From Haliclona indistincta (lineage: Eukaryota; Porifera; Demospongiae; Haplosclerida; Chalinidae), in assembly GCA_964017065.1 (NCBI GenBank), contig OZ024785.1, forward strand, positions 4,254,588-4,318,587: a stretch of DNA of 64,000 nt. Direction: 5' to 3'. The position numbers and the translations under genes are program-made. Positions 34,665 through 47,921 of the stretch are shown piece by piece. The notes beneath the pieces are model-generated. The model was not told where the DNA came from, did no database searches, and saw only the letters and a list, made by a program, of their open reading frames with translations. Positions within the stretch are counted from its first letter, which is position 1, and each line of letters opens with the position of its first letter.

Positions 34665-36231
34665 ATTATTTCTATCGAAATCAAAAGGATGTAGGGTTGT
34701 GAAATCTACCACTGGTCCACAATGTAAACTAACAAGGAACAAGCATGGAATGGTAACACGATTGACTTGCTAACAGACCATAGATCCCTACATCAGTGGC
34801 TGCTGTGGTTGGCTATAGCTAGTTCAGCTAGTTGGTGTTGACTGACACCTAACGTGCATTGAGCTTGTGACAAAATATTGATCTTATGTACAGCCACTGA
34901 TGTAGGGATCTATGGTCTGTTAGCAAGTCAATCGTGTTACCATTCCATGCTTGTTCCTTGTTAGTTTACATTGTGGACCAGTGGTAGATTTCACAACCCT
35001 ACATCCTTTTGATTTCGATAGAAATCTTTTTATTTTCTTGTTTGTGTCCTTTTTTCTTTTTCAGTGAAGAGCAGTTCAATATCATGCACGTACTGAGCTG
35101 TCTTTTTTTTCCACCATTGGTTTAGTTGTCCTGTTGCTGATGGCTTTTCTTTATTATTAAGAAATTTTGAACTTGTACCTAAAAAATAATTGTTATATCA
35201 GCTCGCCTACGCATGCATGCATACGAGCCCCGCCCACACTTGCTTGTAGACCTGTACGGCGGTTGAAATTATCTGGAAAGCGCAGAATGGTGATCTTATA
35301 CGAGCTTACCGTTCTTCGAAGACTTCAGACAAATAATATGTTCTCCGTGATCCATACGGCGCGGCGATACTCAACTCAAGTCTCAAGGTAGTGCCTGGTC
35401 ACGTGCGCTAACCACTGCTTGATCACGTGCGTATTGAGAAATCACAATAATGGCGTCCAACACTTAGCTGACAGTGGATCACGATCGAGAAATCGCTGAA
35501 TTTATATCGCCGTTTCGCTAAAAACAAAGTTCAAAAGGCACCTGCCAGGAGAATTTCACGACTGTTGGTGGGTGTTTTGGTCTCGGCATTGCTCGCGTAA
35601 AGGCGCTAGGCGCGCTGAAGAAAGAAGAAGAAAGAAGAAGAAAACGAAGATGACGAAACTCGATTTTTACCGTTTCCAGGTTCGCCAGTTTGGTAACAAT
35701 TTCGAGCGATCTCCTTGCTACTGTAAGATGGGGCAACGCCAGAGAGCAGATTTAAGTGTCTTTTGACGTATACAATTCATCACCAGGCGAAATATCAGCG
35801 TCTGAACGCTAATACATTGTATGTAGCCGCCATCTTGTTTTCCCGTTGAACCCTACATAGGGAGGCACTACCGTGCCTCCCTAATAACTAATAATTATTA
35901 GAATGTACCATTATACGCATCGTTCTGTCCCTGAGGCTGCAGCTCAGAGCAACTCTTTGCCAGTGTTGTTGATGGTACAGTTGTGTTGAAACGGGCGCGT
36001 CGATAAAGTACTGTACTACTATCAAGTCAAGGGTACGGCTTTAACAGGTGTTTCTTAGTGTGACTTTATGATATAATTATACATTCAAGAACTTCACGAT
36101 TGAATGGATTCGATTTGATGCGGAGTTCTGGGAGAGCATGCAGACTCAGTACATTCTCCCAGCAGCACTGAGCCTCATCTGACTGTGCAAATGTGCACTG
36201 ATATAATCATTGGACTTCTGTTCAAATTAAC

Positions 36232-36564
36232 TTAGTTTCCTCCAAAATTAATAACAACAAATGCGTACAATGAAATTAAACTATTAAGTTTATGATATAA
36301 TGTTAGCATGTAATGACACAAAAGTAACGAACAACACAGAATGTTAGCAAGAAATAAGAGGAGATTGAACATTAATTTTGTAAGAAGAGCACATACTGTC
36401 CATATTTGATTAGCAGAACCAGCAAGTGTTGCAGGGATAATACATCTACCACTGAGAATATCAAATTCTTTTACACGACGTATTGCACGTTCTAGTCTAT
36501 GTGTATTCGAAGGGAAGCTAATGATTTGCAACTTGATCTGCATCCATCTGTGAACGATGACCAA
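36232..36564 (-). pseudogene. Harbinger-like (DDE_Tnp_4) transposase C-terminal fragment
   Basis: On the minus strand the frame contains THRLERAIRRVKEFDILSGR followed by IPATLAGSANQIWTVCALLT. This matches the conserved end of PIF/Harbinger-type DDE_Tnp_4 transposases (a HVERAIGRVK...IL.G.IP...ANQI..VC..L.N pattern), with one residue of the usual HVERA motif changed. An acceptor-like ttcacag precedes the fragment; the catalytic core upstream is missing. The remainder of the ORF (LLLFLANILCC...) is probably non-coding. Confidence 0.65.
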
Positions 36565-37290
36565 GTTTAGGTCAAGTCAGTGTTCAAGCTTACACCAAGT
36601 GGGCCCAATAGCTACCCCAGACATTGTAGAAATCGGTCTCTTTAAAGTGCAGCGAACATATTTTCGTCCACTTGCCTGGCTTACTTGCCGACGTCCCTAG
36701 TTCTGGCATGGATCCACAGCATGCTTCCTTTTGGAGCGATTGCTCTCTGGCCGGAAGTTGTGGTAAGTCCCCTTAGCTTGCCTGCCAGCAATGGTCACCG
36801 TTCGATAGCCCTTCTTCCAGCACAGCGGAACACAGCAATTGTGTAGCATCGAGTCTCGTTAAGCGGAGACTTCCTAATTAATAGGGTTCTCCTCAGCACT
36901 CGCGTTGTGCGCGCGCGTACAGAATTACTATAAAGGCTTGTTTGTAGCACCAACCCAAGCCCGTAGACAGGGGGGTTCGGTAGGTTAGGACGAACCGCCC
37001 AGGCTACCCAACGGTCCGCTTGAAGTCTTCTGAATATTTCTATGCTGGGTACTTTTGACTATGCAAATCGCTGTTGCTAGAGTAGAAGACTGCAGTAAGC
37101 CAGTACTACGACTAGCTTCCTAGTTGCATGCACGGTACGCGATCACGAGTGACCAATCTGGTGCCTGATTCAATGGAAACGCCCGTCATGAATAATTAAT
37201 TAGCTAAAATTTCGGCGGCGCTTTGCGCCGCAAACAAGAACGAACCTCCCCATTACAAATCCAGGCTACGGCCTTGAAACCGGTCAGTTG

Positions 37291-37380
37291 GTTCGGTGGC
37301 ACAGCGGTTTAGTATGGTGGCTTGTGATTCAGACGGTCAGGGTTCGATTCTCGCAGAATGCGTGTTTTTTTTTATTTATA
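37291..37380 (+). repeat. tRNA-derived SINE-like sequence
   Basis: It has an A box (tggcacagcgg, 37297-37307) and a B box (ggttcgattct, 37341-37351) 33 bases apart, as in RNA polymerase III internal promoters, followed by an oligo-T run. Acceptor and T stems do not pair properly, so it is not a functional tRNA gene. Confidence 0.6.
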
Positions 37381-39115
37381 AAAGTTAAGTTTTAGCTCCA
37401 CTCTTAGTTGAGGCCTGTTTATGACGACTCTCCCGACGATCCTTAGGCTTACTAAGGGCGAAGGCCCGGTTTAGGACGACCCTCCCGACGATCCTTAGTT
37501 AGGAAGACTCTCCCGACGATCCTTAGTTAGGAGACCCTCCCCTCCCTTAGTTAGGAGATCCTTAGTTAGTTAGGAAGACCCTCCCTACTTTGCGCAGTTA
37601 GGAGAAGGTTTTTAGGGTTTTGGGTTTAGCTGTATGTTAAACTTAGTGCTACAAACAAGCCTTTATTAGGGAGGCACGGTAGTGCCTCCCTATGTAGGGT
37701 TGAACGAGAAAACAACATGGCGGCTACATACAATGTATTAGCGTTCAAACGCTGATATTTCGCCTGGTGAAGAATTTTATACGTCCAAAGACACTTAGAT
37801 CTGCTCTCTAGCGTTGCCCCATCTTACAGTAGCAAGGAGATTGCTCGAAATTGTTACTAAAGTGACGAACCTGGAAACGGTGAAAATCGACTTTCGTCAT
37901 CTTCGTTTTCTTCTTCTTCTTTCTTTCTTTCTTCCACTCGCCTAGCACCTTTACGCGAGCAGTGCCGAGACCAAAACACCCACGAACAGTCGTGAAATTC
38001 TCCTGGCATGTGCCTTTTGAACATTGTTTTTAGCGAAACGTCGATATAAATTCCGCGAGTTCTCGATCGTGATCCATTGTCAGCTAAGTGTTTGACGCCA
38101 TCATTGTGATTGCGCAATACGCACGTGACCAAGCACTAGCTTCAGTATCGCCCCGCCGTATGGATCACGAAGAACACATTATTTGTCAGGAGTCTTCGAA
38201 GAACGGCAAGCTCGTGAGGATCACTATTCTGCGCTTGCCAGATAATACCTACAAACAAGTGTGGGCGGGGCTCGCATGCACTGCATGCATGCGTAGGCGA
38301 GCTGATATACATACCAATGGTGGAAACCATGACAAAGACGGCTCAGTACGTGCATGATATTGAACTACACTTCTCTGAAAAAGAAAAAAGGACACAAACA
38401 AGAAAATAAAAAGATTTCTATCGAAATCAAAGGGATGTAGGGTTGTGAAATCTACCACTGGTCCACAATGTAATCTAACAAGGAACAAGCATGGAATGAT
38501 AACACAATTGACTTGCTAACAGACCATAGATCCCTACATCAGTGGCTGTACATAAGATCACAAGCTGAATGCACGTCAGGTGTCAGTCAACAGCAACTAG
38601 CTGAACTAGCTATAGTCAGGCCACAGCAGCCACTGATGTAGGGATCTATGGTCTGTTAGCAAGTCAATTGTGTTATCATTCCATGCTTGTTCCTTGTTAG
38701 ATTACATTGTGGACTAGTGGTAGATTTCACAACCCTACATCCCTTTGATTTCGATAGAAATCTTTTTATTTTCTTTAGCAATTAGTATCGATGATGACTC
38801 GCATAACGCGAGTGCTGAGGAGAACCCTATTAATAATAATTTAATTAGGTCGTTAGGAAAGACATCTGGTCGGGGTCAAAGGTCGAAATTTAACCAGTTT
38901 CGCACGGAATTTAACTTAATCTTTCTGCCCGAGTTGTTGCCGTTTCTCACTATGCAGACAGCAGCTGTAGTGGCCGGTTGTCACCAGTATCATGCAGTAT
39001 GCATAAGCAAGCTGAATTAATTTGGCTTGGGAGAGGACCTTTAAGACGGAAGAACATGAAGAATCAGACTGGTTGTGCTTTAATTTGTGACAGCGCTAGC
39101 TAGGCTGGACTATAG

Positions 39116-39176
39116 TAGTCTCGCGTAGCCAGACCCTTTCCGACGAGGGAGGAAAGGGTCTGGCTACGCGAGACTA
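39116..39176. mobile_element. 61-bp palindromic MITE
   Basis: The whole element is one hairpin: tagtctcgcgtagccagacc on the left and its complement on the right, with a 9-base loop region. The 9-bp duplication ggactatag lies at 39107-39115 and 39177-39185, which suggests mobilisation by a Mutator-like transposase. Confidence 0.85.
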
Positions 39177-39185
39177 GGACTATAG

Positions 39186-41227
39186 CTAAAGTAGCAGCAC
39201 ATCAGAATCTGCTGTATTTCAATAACTAGTGTTGGTAAGTAATATAGAATTCCTGGCTATAATAATACTGGCATCCAGCTGTAGGATACTAGGTGTGGGC
39301 TTGATCACTGAATGAGTAACAGCTGCATGTGACTTGCTAAAGACAGTAGCAACATGCTGTGAAATCCAGTGAGAATGGCGGGCTCTCAAACAGTGTTAGT
39401 ATGAGCCTGGAGTCTAGTGAGCTTGAATACCGTACCATACCTTGATGTCTATAGCCGTCTTGTTCATGTACATGTACATGTACTATTGTATGAGGGCCAA
39501 CAAGAGCTGCCTTCATCCAATCTGCACAAGTGTTCACCACAAGGCACTTGTGTAGTTATGTCAGTGCACATACAATGTGTAATACTTTACGGTGAAGAGG
39601 TGTGCTGCTTGAGTGAGTTGGGTACTCTTGACAGTCCTTCATACTATAGTACACTCTGCCGATATGCTGGTTAGTGACTTTTCCACAATAAACTAACTAA
39701 CCAATATCTCCCTCCCTCTCTCCCTCCCAACCAACTGACTGACTGATCAAATATCAAGTCCAATGGTGATATTTGTTCGGACAATAAAACATTAATCTGC
39801 CATTGATGGAATCAAGTCCAATGGTGCCGCAGTCTCTCACACAGAAATACAAAATTCCTCCGTTGCCATTGATGGTAAGTGCTTGTCCAATTTACCGGTC
39901 TACATGTACATGTTTCTGTACTATCATAGGATGGTACCATTAGACCAGAACATAGGATCCTATTTACATCGAGGATGCTCTAACTATGTCCAGTCTAAGT
40001 CTATTCTATGACTGTGTTTTCATTATAAAACTTTCATATTCATAACTTCAACTATTAGTATTCATGTGCATTCATCCTCATTATCATCTGATCAGTATGT
40101 GTTGCTCAATTTCTGGTTTTGCTTACCCAAGAAATTTACTGAGTCACTGGTACCTCCATCAGTTGCACGTATAAGAATTTCTTTGTAATTCTCAGTATTT
40201 GGTAACACATCAGACTAGCTGAAGAGGTCAAGAAAATTCACAGCATGCTATTAACATGCTACGATACGACTCAGCACTCCATTACACTGTCTACTGTCGA
40301 TGACATGATATTTGTTGGATGTCACTCTCACAGAGGTGTTTGCATTTAAGAAGTTTATTAGAAGTTTATTATATTACTAGCTCAGTAATCAGTTTGTGTG
40401 CATTGTAGTAGTACCTGTCTGGCGGCTAAGTTTGTAAGAATGGAAAACTTACAGTGGTACAGTAACAATATTCAAAATGCAACTACATGCATTTGTGGTG
40501 CACACAGTTGCTACTGTCAGTTCCACTACTCTTACACTACTGATTCACTGATCACTCATATCATTGTTCAGCAGTCACTGAAGCCAGTGACATCATTACC
40601 TTACACTGAGCTATATGCCCTGACTACAGCCAGATTCTAATACTCACCATGACCAACAGCTACATTTACATAGCAGAGCACGGCTATAATACTCGAGATC
40701 AAGGGACGTAACTGTACACTCGCCATGATGAAGGACAACCTGACTAGTCTATTCTTCTTCAAGGTACCAAGCTCTCCTTTGCACACTAGCGACTGCCACT
40801 ACAGCAGCTGAGTGAGGAAGATTTAGAGGCAACTACTCGGGTCGAGTCAAAACAGGTTAAATTTCGACCTTTGACCCCGACCGGATGTTTTGCCCTAACT
40901 GTACAGGAGAACCGCCCAACCCTTGGGTTTGGTCTGGCGCACGAGACTACTCTTGCCATGGGATATACTATGGATGGATGCTGATAATGTTGACTAGACT
41001 AGATACTGACGTCTCGGCTATTGGGGTTGTGACCTAAAGGAAAGGCTATACATTTTTAGTAGTTCAGAGTGCAATTCCAGAAGGTCGCGGAGTTCGACTA
41101 TGCGGGTGATCATGTGTGACCGACGGGTGATCTTGAGGTGATCATGAGTGACTAACGGGTGAGACTGACCGCGAGAAGTAGCCGGCGTATTGATATCAAG
41201 CTTTTTATGTATATAGCTATTGTAGAA
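39186..41227. other. Transposon-island remainder, no gene recognised
   Basis: Bases about 40775-40910 are an inverted, diverged copy of about 38860-38985 (shared ctttgaccccgaccggatgt). Related gagtgctgaggagaaccct sequence occurs in inverted form at 36880-36910 and 38807-38830. No ORF with recognisable domains or splice structure is seen up to the start of the gene at 41228. Confidence 0.5.
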
Positions 41228-44200
41228 ATGAGGATTAAAGTCGAGCTCATCTTGGCGCTTTCTTTGTTGAGTGTGGAATTTACCCAGAACTCGAGCCAGG
41301 AAGCCGGTATGCTCCCCGGTATGTTGTGAGTAGTTAGTACAAGTGTATAATACATGTATTATACGAGCCAGGAAGCCGGTATGCTCCCCGGTATGTTGTG
41401 AGTAGTTAGTACAAGTGTATAATACATGTATTATATTATTCTTTTAATATTTTAACTGAGTTCTTTGACAACTTAAGAATTCCATTATACGCAATATACT
41501 GTGTCTCGTCAAAATACAGCTATTATTATACATGTTTATAAAAAGTTTTATGTGACCACTTGAAATAGCCCTCTTTGCTTGATTTTAAAATTTCTTAAAA
41601 GTCAGGACAGATTCCTTTCTCAGTACTATGTAGTTGTACTGCCATGATAATAAACGAAGTAATTTGTGTGTTGTATGTGAGGCATGTTTATACAACTGCT
41701 TCACTCAACACCCTGTGTTTATTTTAGTAATAATGTTATTATAACATCATTGCAGTGATCTCAGAATATCCACAAGCTACCAATATCTCAGCCAATGGAG
41801 TGGCTGAGTTTAGCTGCAGTGCCAGTGCTTCCTCAGGCATCACAATATTCATAATCTGGGAGGTTGATGGATCAGTAAAACCAGAAACTGACAGACTACA
41901 TCCTGGCAATATTATAAAGTCAATACTACGATTGTCAGCATCTTCTGTCAACAACACTGCCACTACGAACATTGAATGTATTTTATATACCAATGTTAAC
42001 AACATGCCAAAAATAATCGACAACAAAACAGTACTTCTAATGATACAAGGTAAAGTGAGTTGTTTCAAGCGTAAAATTATACATGTCATGGTTTTTATTG
42101 TTACAATGTATGAATATCATAGGATTTGGTCTGATTTTAAATAGTGACACATTTGTTTGAGCCATTCTGAGGAATGAATGAGTTATGATCATTATTCGTT
42201 AGGTCCATTAGAGTCAGTCAGTAACCTCACTGTGGTCTCCATCAACTCCACTACTGTCCTCATCTCCTGGAGTCCTCCCTTCACTCTGGAGGGGGTACCC
42301 ATCCTGCGCTACAATGTCACCATTACTAACACCACTAATGGAGAGGAACTAGAAACAGCAAACACTACCATGCTGAATTACAGATTCTCCATTGACCATC
42401 CTGATCCTGACAATAACTTCACTGTCACTGTGGTCCCCATCAATGGAGCTGGACCAGGAGAGCCTGCAACAGAGTTTTTCTTTGGTGAGCATTAGTGAAC
42501 GTAATAGTGGAGCTGTATGACTTGTATTCTGTAGTTGATTTCAAATCATGTGCTCCGACTTGTGCACAAGGTATCTCATCAACTTTGTTCACTTCCTCTG
42601 TCACTACTGTTAACTGTGAGTTATGTACACATGGCTATTATAACTTCAAAGGACACTTCTAAAAGCATAATAAAATCTACTTAAGTCAGATTACCTTATT
42701 TGGGATTTGTTATTACCTTATTTGGGATTTGTTATTATAGTATAGTATGGTTACATGCTCACTGTATGCTGCCTATTGATACCATAGCGGGTCACCAAAG
42801 TCTGCTTTTTCTATTACAATAACCAGCACTGGGCACCAAAATTAAATTCACCCAAAAATTCTGATTCAAATTTTATCAAACATTTTGACCGTCCAAAATT
42901 ACCTCCTATAAATTATGGTACAGCCCTAATGCCTATACTATGATAACAAAGCCTTTATGTACTTCTGTGTACATACATGTAGCTACACACTATAATAACT
43001 GTTTGGCCTGTGTAGTGAATAGGACTGCAATAGCGGTTTTATTGTTGATCTGTAGACCAACAATTTTTGCATCTGTAATGTTTGATATGAGCTAGAATTT
43101 CTTTGTTAGCTATAGGATCTGTTGTTTCTACTGACCCTACGCCTGGTGGTTTACCACCAAAGGGATCTGTTGTTCCTACTGACCTTGCGCCTGATGGTAA
43201 GTCAGCAATAATGGTACTTTACAGCTTGACCGTCTCTTGTAGGACATGGTGTTATTATTGGATTCACTGTTGTAGTGGTTCTTCTGTTGGTGTTGGTGTT
43301 GGTGCTATGTGTAGTTGTTATCTTTATGAGAAGGCGGAACAGCTATCATAACTCCTCCTATGAAATAGGGTTAACTCCGAGAAATGGTGAGCAAAAATAC
43401 AAAATTTTTGAGCTAATGCTGAATATTTTCCTAGGTATTTTAAGAAACCCATTTCAGGTAATATTGAACAACCTTCATACATGTACATGTACGTGATAAA
43501 CTATAATATGCCTCACTATAGACTGAAAGAAATCAGGATACAGCTGCTGCTGCTGCTAGTAATTTGAATTTGGTAAATACACAAGTTTACAATGATAATA
43601 ATATTTTTTTCGTATATAGGCTGACAAAGATAAAGATGCACCCACTCATTCAAGTTGTAAAAGAGATTCTGGCATTGCTACTGATGACAGAAATGAATGT
43701 ATATAGTTACTAGCACATTGTAGCACTGAAATGTTATTCTACACTCACTGTACAGATCTTGATCAGACTACCACCACTGCTCCTGGTCTTGATATCTCTA
43801 GTGATGATACTCCTATTGAGGAATCCAGCATGAAAACCCCTGAATTAGTTGCTGGCAAGGTTGCTATTTTGTGTGTGGTTGGTTTCACTATCTTGTGCTA
43901 GCAAGCTGCATATGGCTTTCATGAATTATTTTCTTGAACTACTTTTTGTAGGTACAAGCTCTGCCTAAACTACAATCTATTGATCAGACTTCTCAACCTA
44001 CCGGTACTCTTCAGCCTGTTACCGCTTCCTTAGATCTAAGCAAATATCAAGTAGCAGATGGTGACCAATTTCCACCAGTAGTAACTGTGAAGTCTGTCAC
44101 CGTCAGTGAAACGCAAACTGACCTTTCCATGATTTTGCTAGCTAATTCAAAACCAGGTATAATGAGGTGTTAAAATTACTGAATCAATTTTAAAACGCAA

Positions 44201-45295
44201 AAAAAGTCTAGCCAGTATGTAATACTGCCTGCACCTCAAGAATGACATTCTGCTGTTTTGTTTATCTATTCATGCTGCTTAGTGCACTTGGTGCACTTTG
44301 TCACCTCTTTTACAAAGAGCTTAGTAAAGTAATAAGTATTCTAAAGAAATTAACAACTTTCCCTTCTTAAGCGATATCTCATAACCTTGTTTTGTTATAC
44401 ATGTCCTTGTGTTTCCAAACTCTACATTAATCTGAACATTAATTTTTGCAGTTATTATACGCGAAAATGCCAATCCATTCGGCAAGGTAGAACAATAATT
44501 TTATTATTTTCAATCATAAATAATTTCACTATTTGTATATATGTAGCTTGAAGAGAAAGCGATAAACTACCTTTTTGTCCTCAAGACAATTCAGTCACAA
44601 GGTACTGTTCATAATTCATATTTCAGTAATAATTTTTCACAGTCAGTTCACTCTTTTTTTAATTTTATTATTAATTTTTTTTTCTTTTTTTTTCTTTGCT
44701 TATTAACAAAAATAAATTTAGTAATTGTTTTGTATTTATTGTTACATTTAGTATTACACCTTAGTGCACATCTTGTTTTTTTTTTCCCTACATCTTAGTG
44801 TGTGATTGTTTTTGACTAGCTAGATCTAATAGATAACTTTTCACATGTGTTTATAATTATGTCTATAGTGTATCTGGTCTCTGATAAAGATCTATCAGAA
44901 TATACTGCTTCTCGGTCACATGATGCTGCTGATGACAATCTGGTAAATAATTGAAATCCTTAACTCTAATTAATAATGTATTTTGTCAGACTGAGGCGGT
45001 GTTGCCATTGCTAAAGCACAGAAACAGTCAATGCATTATTGTTAGTGGCTTGTCTGAAGCTCCTCAGCCTTGTTCAAAATATCCAAGTCATCCTATTGAT
45101 CCTGAGAGTGAATATGAACTGATTCAGCGTTGCAAAAAGGTTATTAACTTCAATTAGATCTAGTACATTCTATCACAACTCATTGTTTGCATACAGAACA
45201 TACTGCAGTCTGCTGAAGAAGTAGCTAAGACTGCTGTTGATGATGATGCACCTCAGCCATTACAGCATCCTGTCCCTTCACATGGAAAGGAGTAA
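41228..45295 (+). CDS. Ig-FN3 receptor with long tail and lost Death domain
   Basis: Sixteen exons, 613 residues: signal 41228-41306, Ig 41756-42049, FN3 42203-42484, stalk 42535-42615 and 43110-43196, TM 43243-43386 (VVVVLLLVLVLVLCVVVIF), tail exons 43435-43457, 43522-43572, 43620-43698, 43756-43859, 43952-44156, 44452-44486, 44547-44601, 44869-44942, 44990-45139, 45197-45295. Stalk exon 43110 must use the first of two AGs because the second would create TGA. The tail has KRDSGIATDD. The last exon contains DNA matching the 3' end of a Death-domain exon, but joined out of frame, so it ends HPVPSHGKE and a stop: the domain was deleted and its remnant reused as a terminator. Its FN3 is the GEELETANTTMLNY type. 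Long multi-exon tail otherwise parallels 49571-53844. Confidence 0.85.
41292..41435 (+). repeat. 72-bp tandem duplication across an exon-intron border
   Basis: The sequence from cgagccaggaagccggtatg to tacatgtattata occurs twice, starting at 41292 and 41364. It repeats the last codons of the signal exon together with its splice donor, so two equivalent donors exist. Using the second would require reading through 72 bases, which contain an in-frame stop (tgtTGTGAG...TAG region), so the first is taken. Confidence 0.8.
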
Positions 45296-45663
45296 TAGAG
45301 ACACTGGACAGTGAATCTGTTGGAGAAGGATCTTTAGTGAAAGATCTGGAATCAACATACCTCAACTAAAATTATGTGACAGTGTTTATTTTTGTAAATG
45401 TATGATACACATAATTTTATTGGCAATTTTTCAAAAGAGAATGAATAATAAAGAGAGAGAATGGGAAAAGTTGACAAGCTTGCCATAATTGACACTGCAC
45501 TGATTATGAGCTGCTGTTTTGTGTTCGGAATACACCATAAATATTTTGCATCATTCTCTTTTCTACTTAGAAATGAAAATAGTATCCACAGCTTTTCTCT
45601 CTGTTTCATTACAATTTACAATTATACAACATTATTGTCAGTATAATGGTTGTCTCATAAATT
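45296..45663. other. Tail-to-tail intergenic region
   Basis: The 3' ends of 41228-45295 (+) and 45664-47785 (-) face each other here. Bases 45296-45360 still resemble sequence encoding the C-terminus after the Death domain of 49571-53844 (TLDSESVGEGS...). No gene. Confidence 0.6.
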
Positions 45664-47785
45664 TTATCTGTTGAATATAACAGCTCTGGTTCCAGTGATA
45701 CTAGTGAGCTGTCCATAAGCTGGATTAGCACTCACTGGTACTTCATTTTGTGGTGGACTGTTAGCTCCACCTGTAAATAAACAATGGTTACCCACACACT
45801 GACAAGATGATGGACTCACTGAGCATAGTTCTCCTATCAATATTCTCATACTTAGCAACTGATGTAGTTTGTGCTATGGAGTACGCAGTGTTCTCTTGCA
45901 AAACAATACCAGCGACCTCTCCATAAGCAGGATTAGCACTCACTGGTACCACATCCTGTGGTGAACTGGAGGTAGCTGCTGCTGTAGATAGACACTTGTC
46001 AACTGCCCATACTAGCTAAGGTAGCTAAGACTCACTGAGATTGTTGTGGTTACTTTCTCCGTCTCTCATAGCAATGTTCTCATACAGCTGAGCTCCCAGT
46101 ACTGATTCATTGTGCATTAAAGAATATGCACTGTTCTGTTGTAGAGCGATATTTGTGACTCTCTGCCCATAAGCAGGATTAGCACACAGTGGTACATCTT
46201 TGTGTTGTGAAGAATCATCTACTGGTGTGTGTACTATGGAGTATGCACTGTTCTCTTGTACTGCAATACTCTTCAGTGTGACCTGCTCATAAGCAGGATT
46301 ACCACTCACTGCTATCACATCCTGTGGTGGGAATTTAGCCGCTCCTATAGAGTAAAATACACACTTCTACTGCATTGCCAGAAGAGTGAGTGAGTGACTC
46401 ACTCAGCTTGTGCCTTCTTATCAGTAGATAGCAAGCTATGGTAACAATCACAGCACTCACAATAGTAACCATGGTAACAATACTAACAGATAACACAATT
46501 GGTATTATAGCTGGAGTAAAAGACATTATAGTGATATCATTGCAGATGTTTTGCATACCAGATGAATTTGGTGTTATCGTAGGTTTCAAGTGTTGGCCTG
46601 TTGGCAATATAATGTAATAGATGATTTGTTTGCGATATCGCACTTGTTTGTGATGGTTGCATTGTGTCAGTTGAATCTGTGCCCACTGCTGTTGATGGTG
46701 GTTTTGTACTCAGTGGCAACACACCATGTGATGATATCATAACAGTGCTGATTGAGAAAATCGAATCTAGAAAACAACCAGACACATGTGGATGCCAACT
46801 ATGACCCACAAGAAGTGTACAGATAGGAAAATTATGTTGAGAGAACTCAGAGAAGCCAAGTTTACAAAAAAACTAAGACACAACATCATGCACTAATGAT
46901 AATAATTATACCGAAACAAAATTAAGAATGTGGACTGATGGTTCAAGGGCAACTGCATACTATACTTACTTTGATCTACTGGTAAAAATACAAACACAAT
47001 GATTGCAGGCTCTCCTGGTCCAGCTCCATTGATGGGTACCACAGTGACAGTGAAGTTGTTGTCAGGATCAGGATGGTCAATGGAGTAGTACAGCATGGTA
47101 GTGTCCCCCTCTACTGACATTGTCTCATTCTCTCCACTGGTGGTGTTGGTGATGGTGATGGTGACATTGTAGCCCAGGATGGGTACCCCCTCCAGAGTGA
47201 AGGGAGGACTCCAGGAGATGAGGACAGTAGTGGAGTTGATGGAGACCACAGTGAGGTCACTGACTGACTCTAACATACCTGTTATTTAATATTATCTGTA
47301 GAAAGCACATGTTCAATGTACTGTATACTCTTACCTAGATGAAACACAAGAAGAACAGCTTCTTCACTTAGTACAGTAGAAAATGGAGGAGATAGAAAAA
47401 AAGCTACACATGTGATATTAGAGCCATTGTTATCAGCTGATCCAAACGCTAACAATGTTCCTTTGCGAAGGTTCTGTGTTGCATTCAGTAGTGTTAGTGG
47501 TACAGCATCATCATCGAATCCTCTGTTTCTAACATTAGCATCAGCACTCGGTTGTCCATTGACAAACCATTTAATTTCTCCAGCAATGGCAGTACATGTA
47601 AAGTTTGCTGTTGCATTGATAGTGGTGTTTACAGAGATCGGAGGAACAACAATACCTGTAGCGTACAGAATATGCTGTATAAAAGTATTGTATATTAACT
47701 CACTCGCCTGCTGGGCATTAGCAGTTATTGCGAGCAGTAGGACTCCTGTGAGTAGCAATAGTAGTTCAGCTGACAGTTGCTGCAT
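45664..47785 (-). CDS. Ig-FN3 receptor with repeated tyrosine-motif tail
   Basis: Nine exons, 519 residues: signal 47785-47704 (LLLLLTGVLLLAITANA), Ig 47655-47335, FN3 47278-46970, stalk 46766-46644 and 46597-46559, TM 46510-46403 (residues about 292-327), tail 46344-46036, 45981-45820, 45770-45664. All introns phase 1. The tail has NPAYEQV, NSAYSIV, NPAYGQR, NSAYSLM, LYENI, NPAYGEV, NTAYSIA, KYENI and NPAYGQL, the richest tyrosine array here. Ends FNR-stop, lacking the final YENI of 17255-19416, its closest relative. The FN3 has a six-base expansion (TVTITITNTT) from a ggtgat repeat. No signal for an enzyme. Its upstream neighbour 47922-49402 is on the same strand. Confidence 0.9.
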
Positions 47786-47921
47786 GCTTCAGTACTGCAG
47801 CAGTCTGCTACTACAGCCTACTAGTCCGCTAGCTAGCAAGCTAAGGGTCGTCTGTGGGCGTGGCATAGTCTCGTTGTTAATGTTATCATTGTAACACTCA
47901 AAGGTTTCATCACAACACAAG

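Larger units (their letters stand above)
34665..38775. mobile_element. Giant inverted-repeat element, about 1.1-1.2-kb arms
   Basis: Sequence 34665-35890 reappears in reverse complement at about 37665-38775 with modest divergence. At the outer end each arm folds on itself: 34672-34830 pairs with 34892-35027, and 38412-38560 with 38625-38766 (shared core gatgtagggttgtgaaatct). At the inner end each arm has the hairpin gggaggcac...gtgcctccc (35860-35885, 37677-37700). The 1.8-kb centre holds a Harbinger-like transposase fragment (36232-36564), a tRNA-derived SINE-like piece (37291-37380) and a smaller unit with inverted ends taaaggcttgtttgtagcac (36932 and 37664). Arm ORFs, including a Lys/Glu-rich one at 37857-38132, are not recognisable proteins. 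Confidence 0.7.

Noticed and set aside
37284..37360. Functional tRNA gene
   Set aside because: A and B boxes are present, but acceptor and T stems do not pair.
37857..38132. Lys/Glu-rich 91-codon ORF
   Set aside because: Lies in the arm of an inverted repeat, its mirror copy (35518-35766) is frame-disrupted, and no domain is seen.
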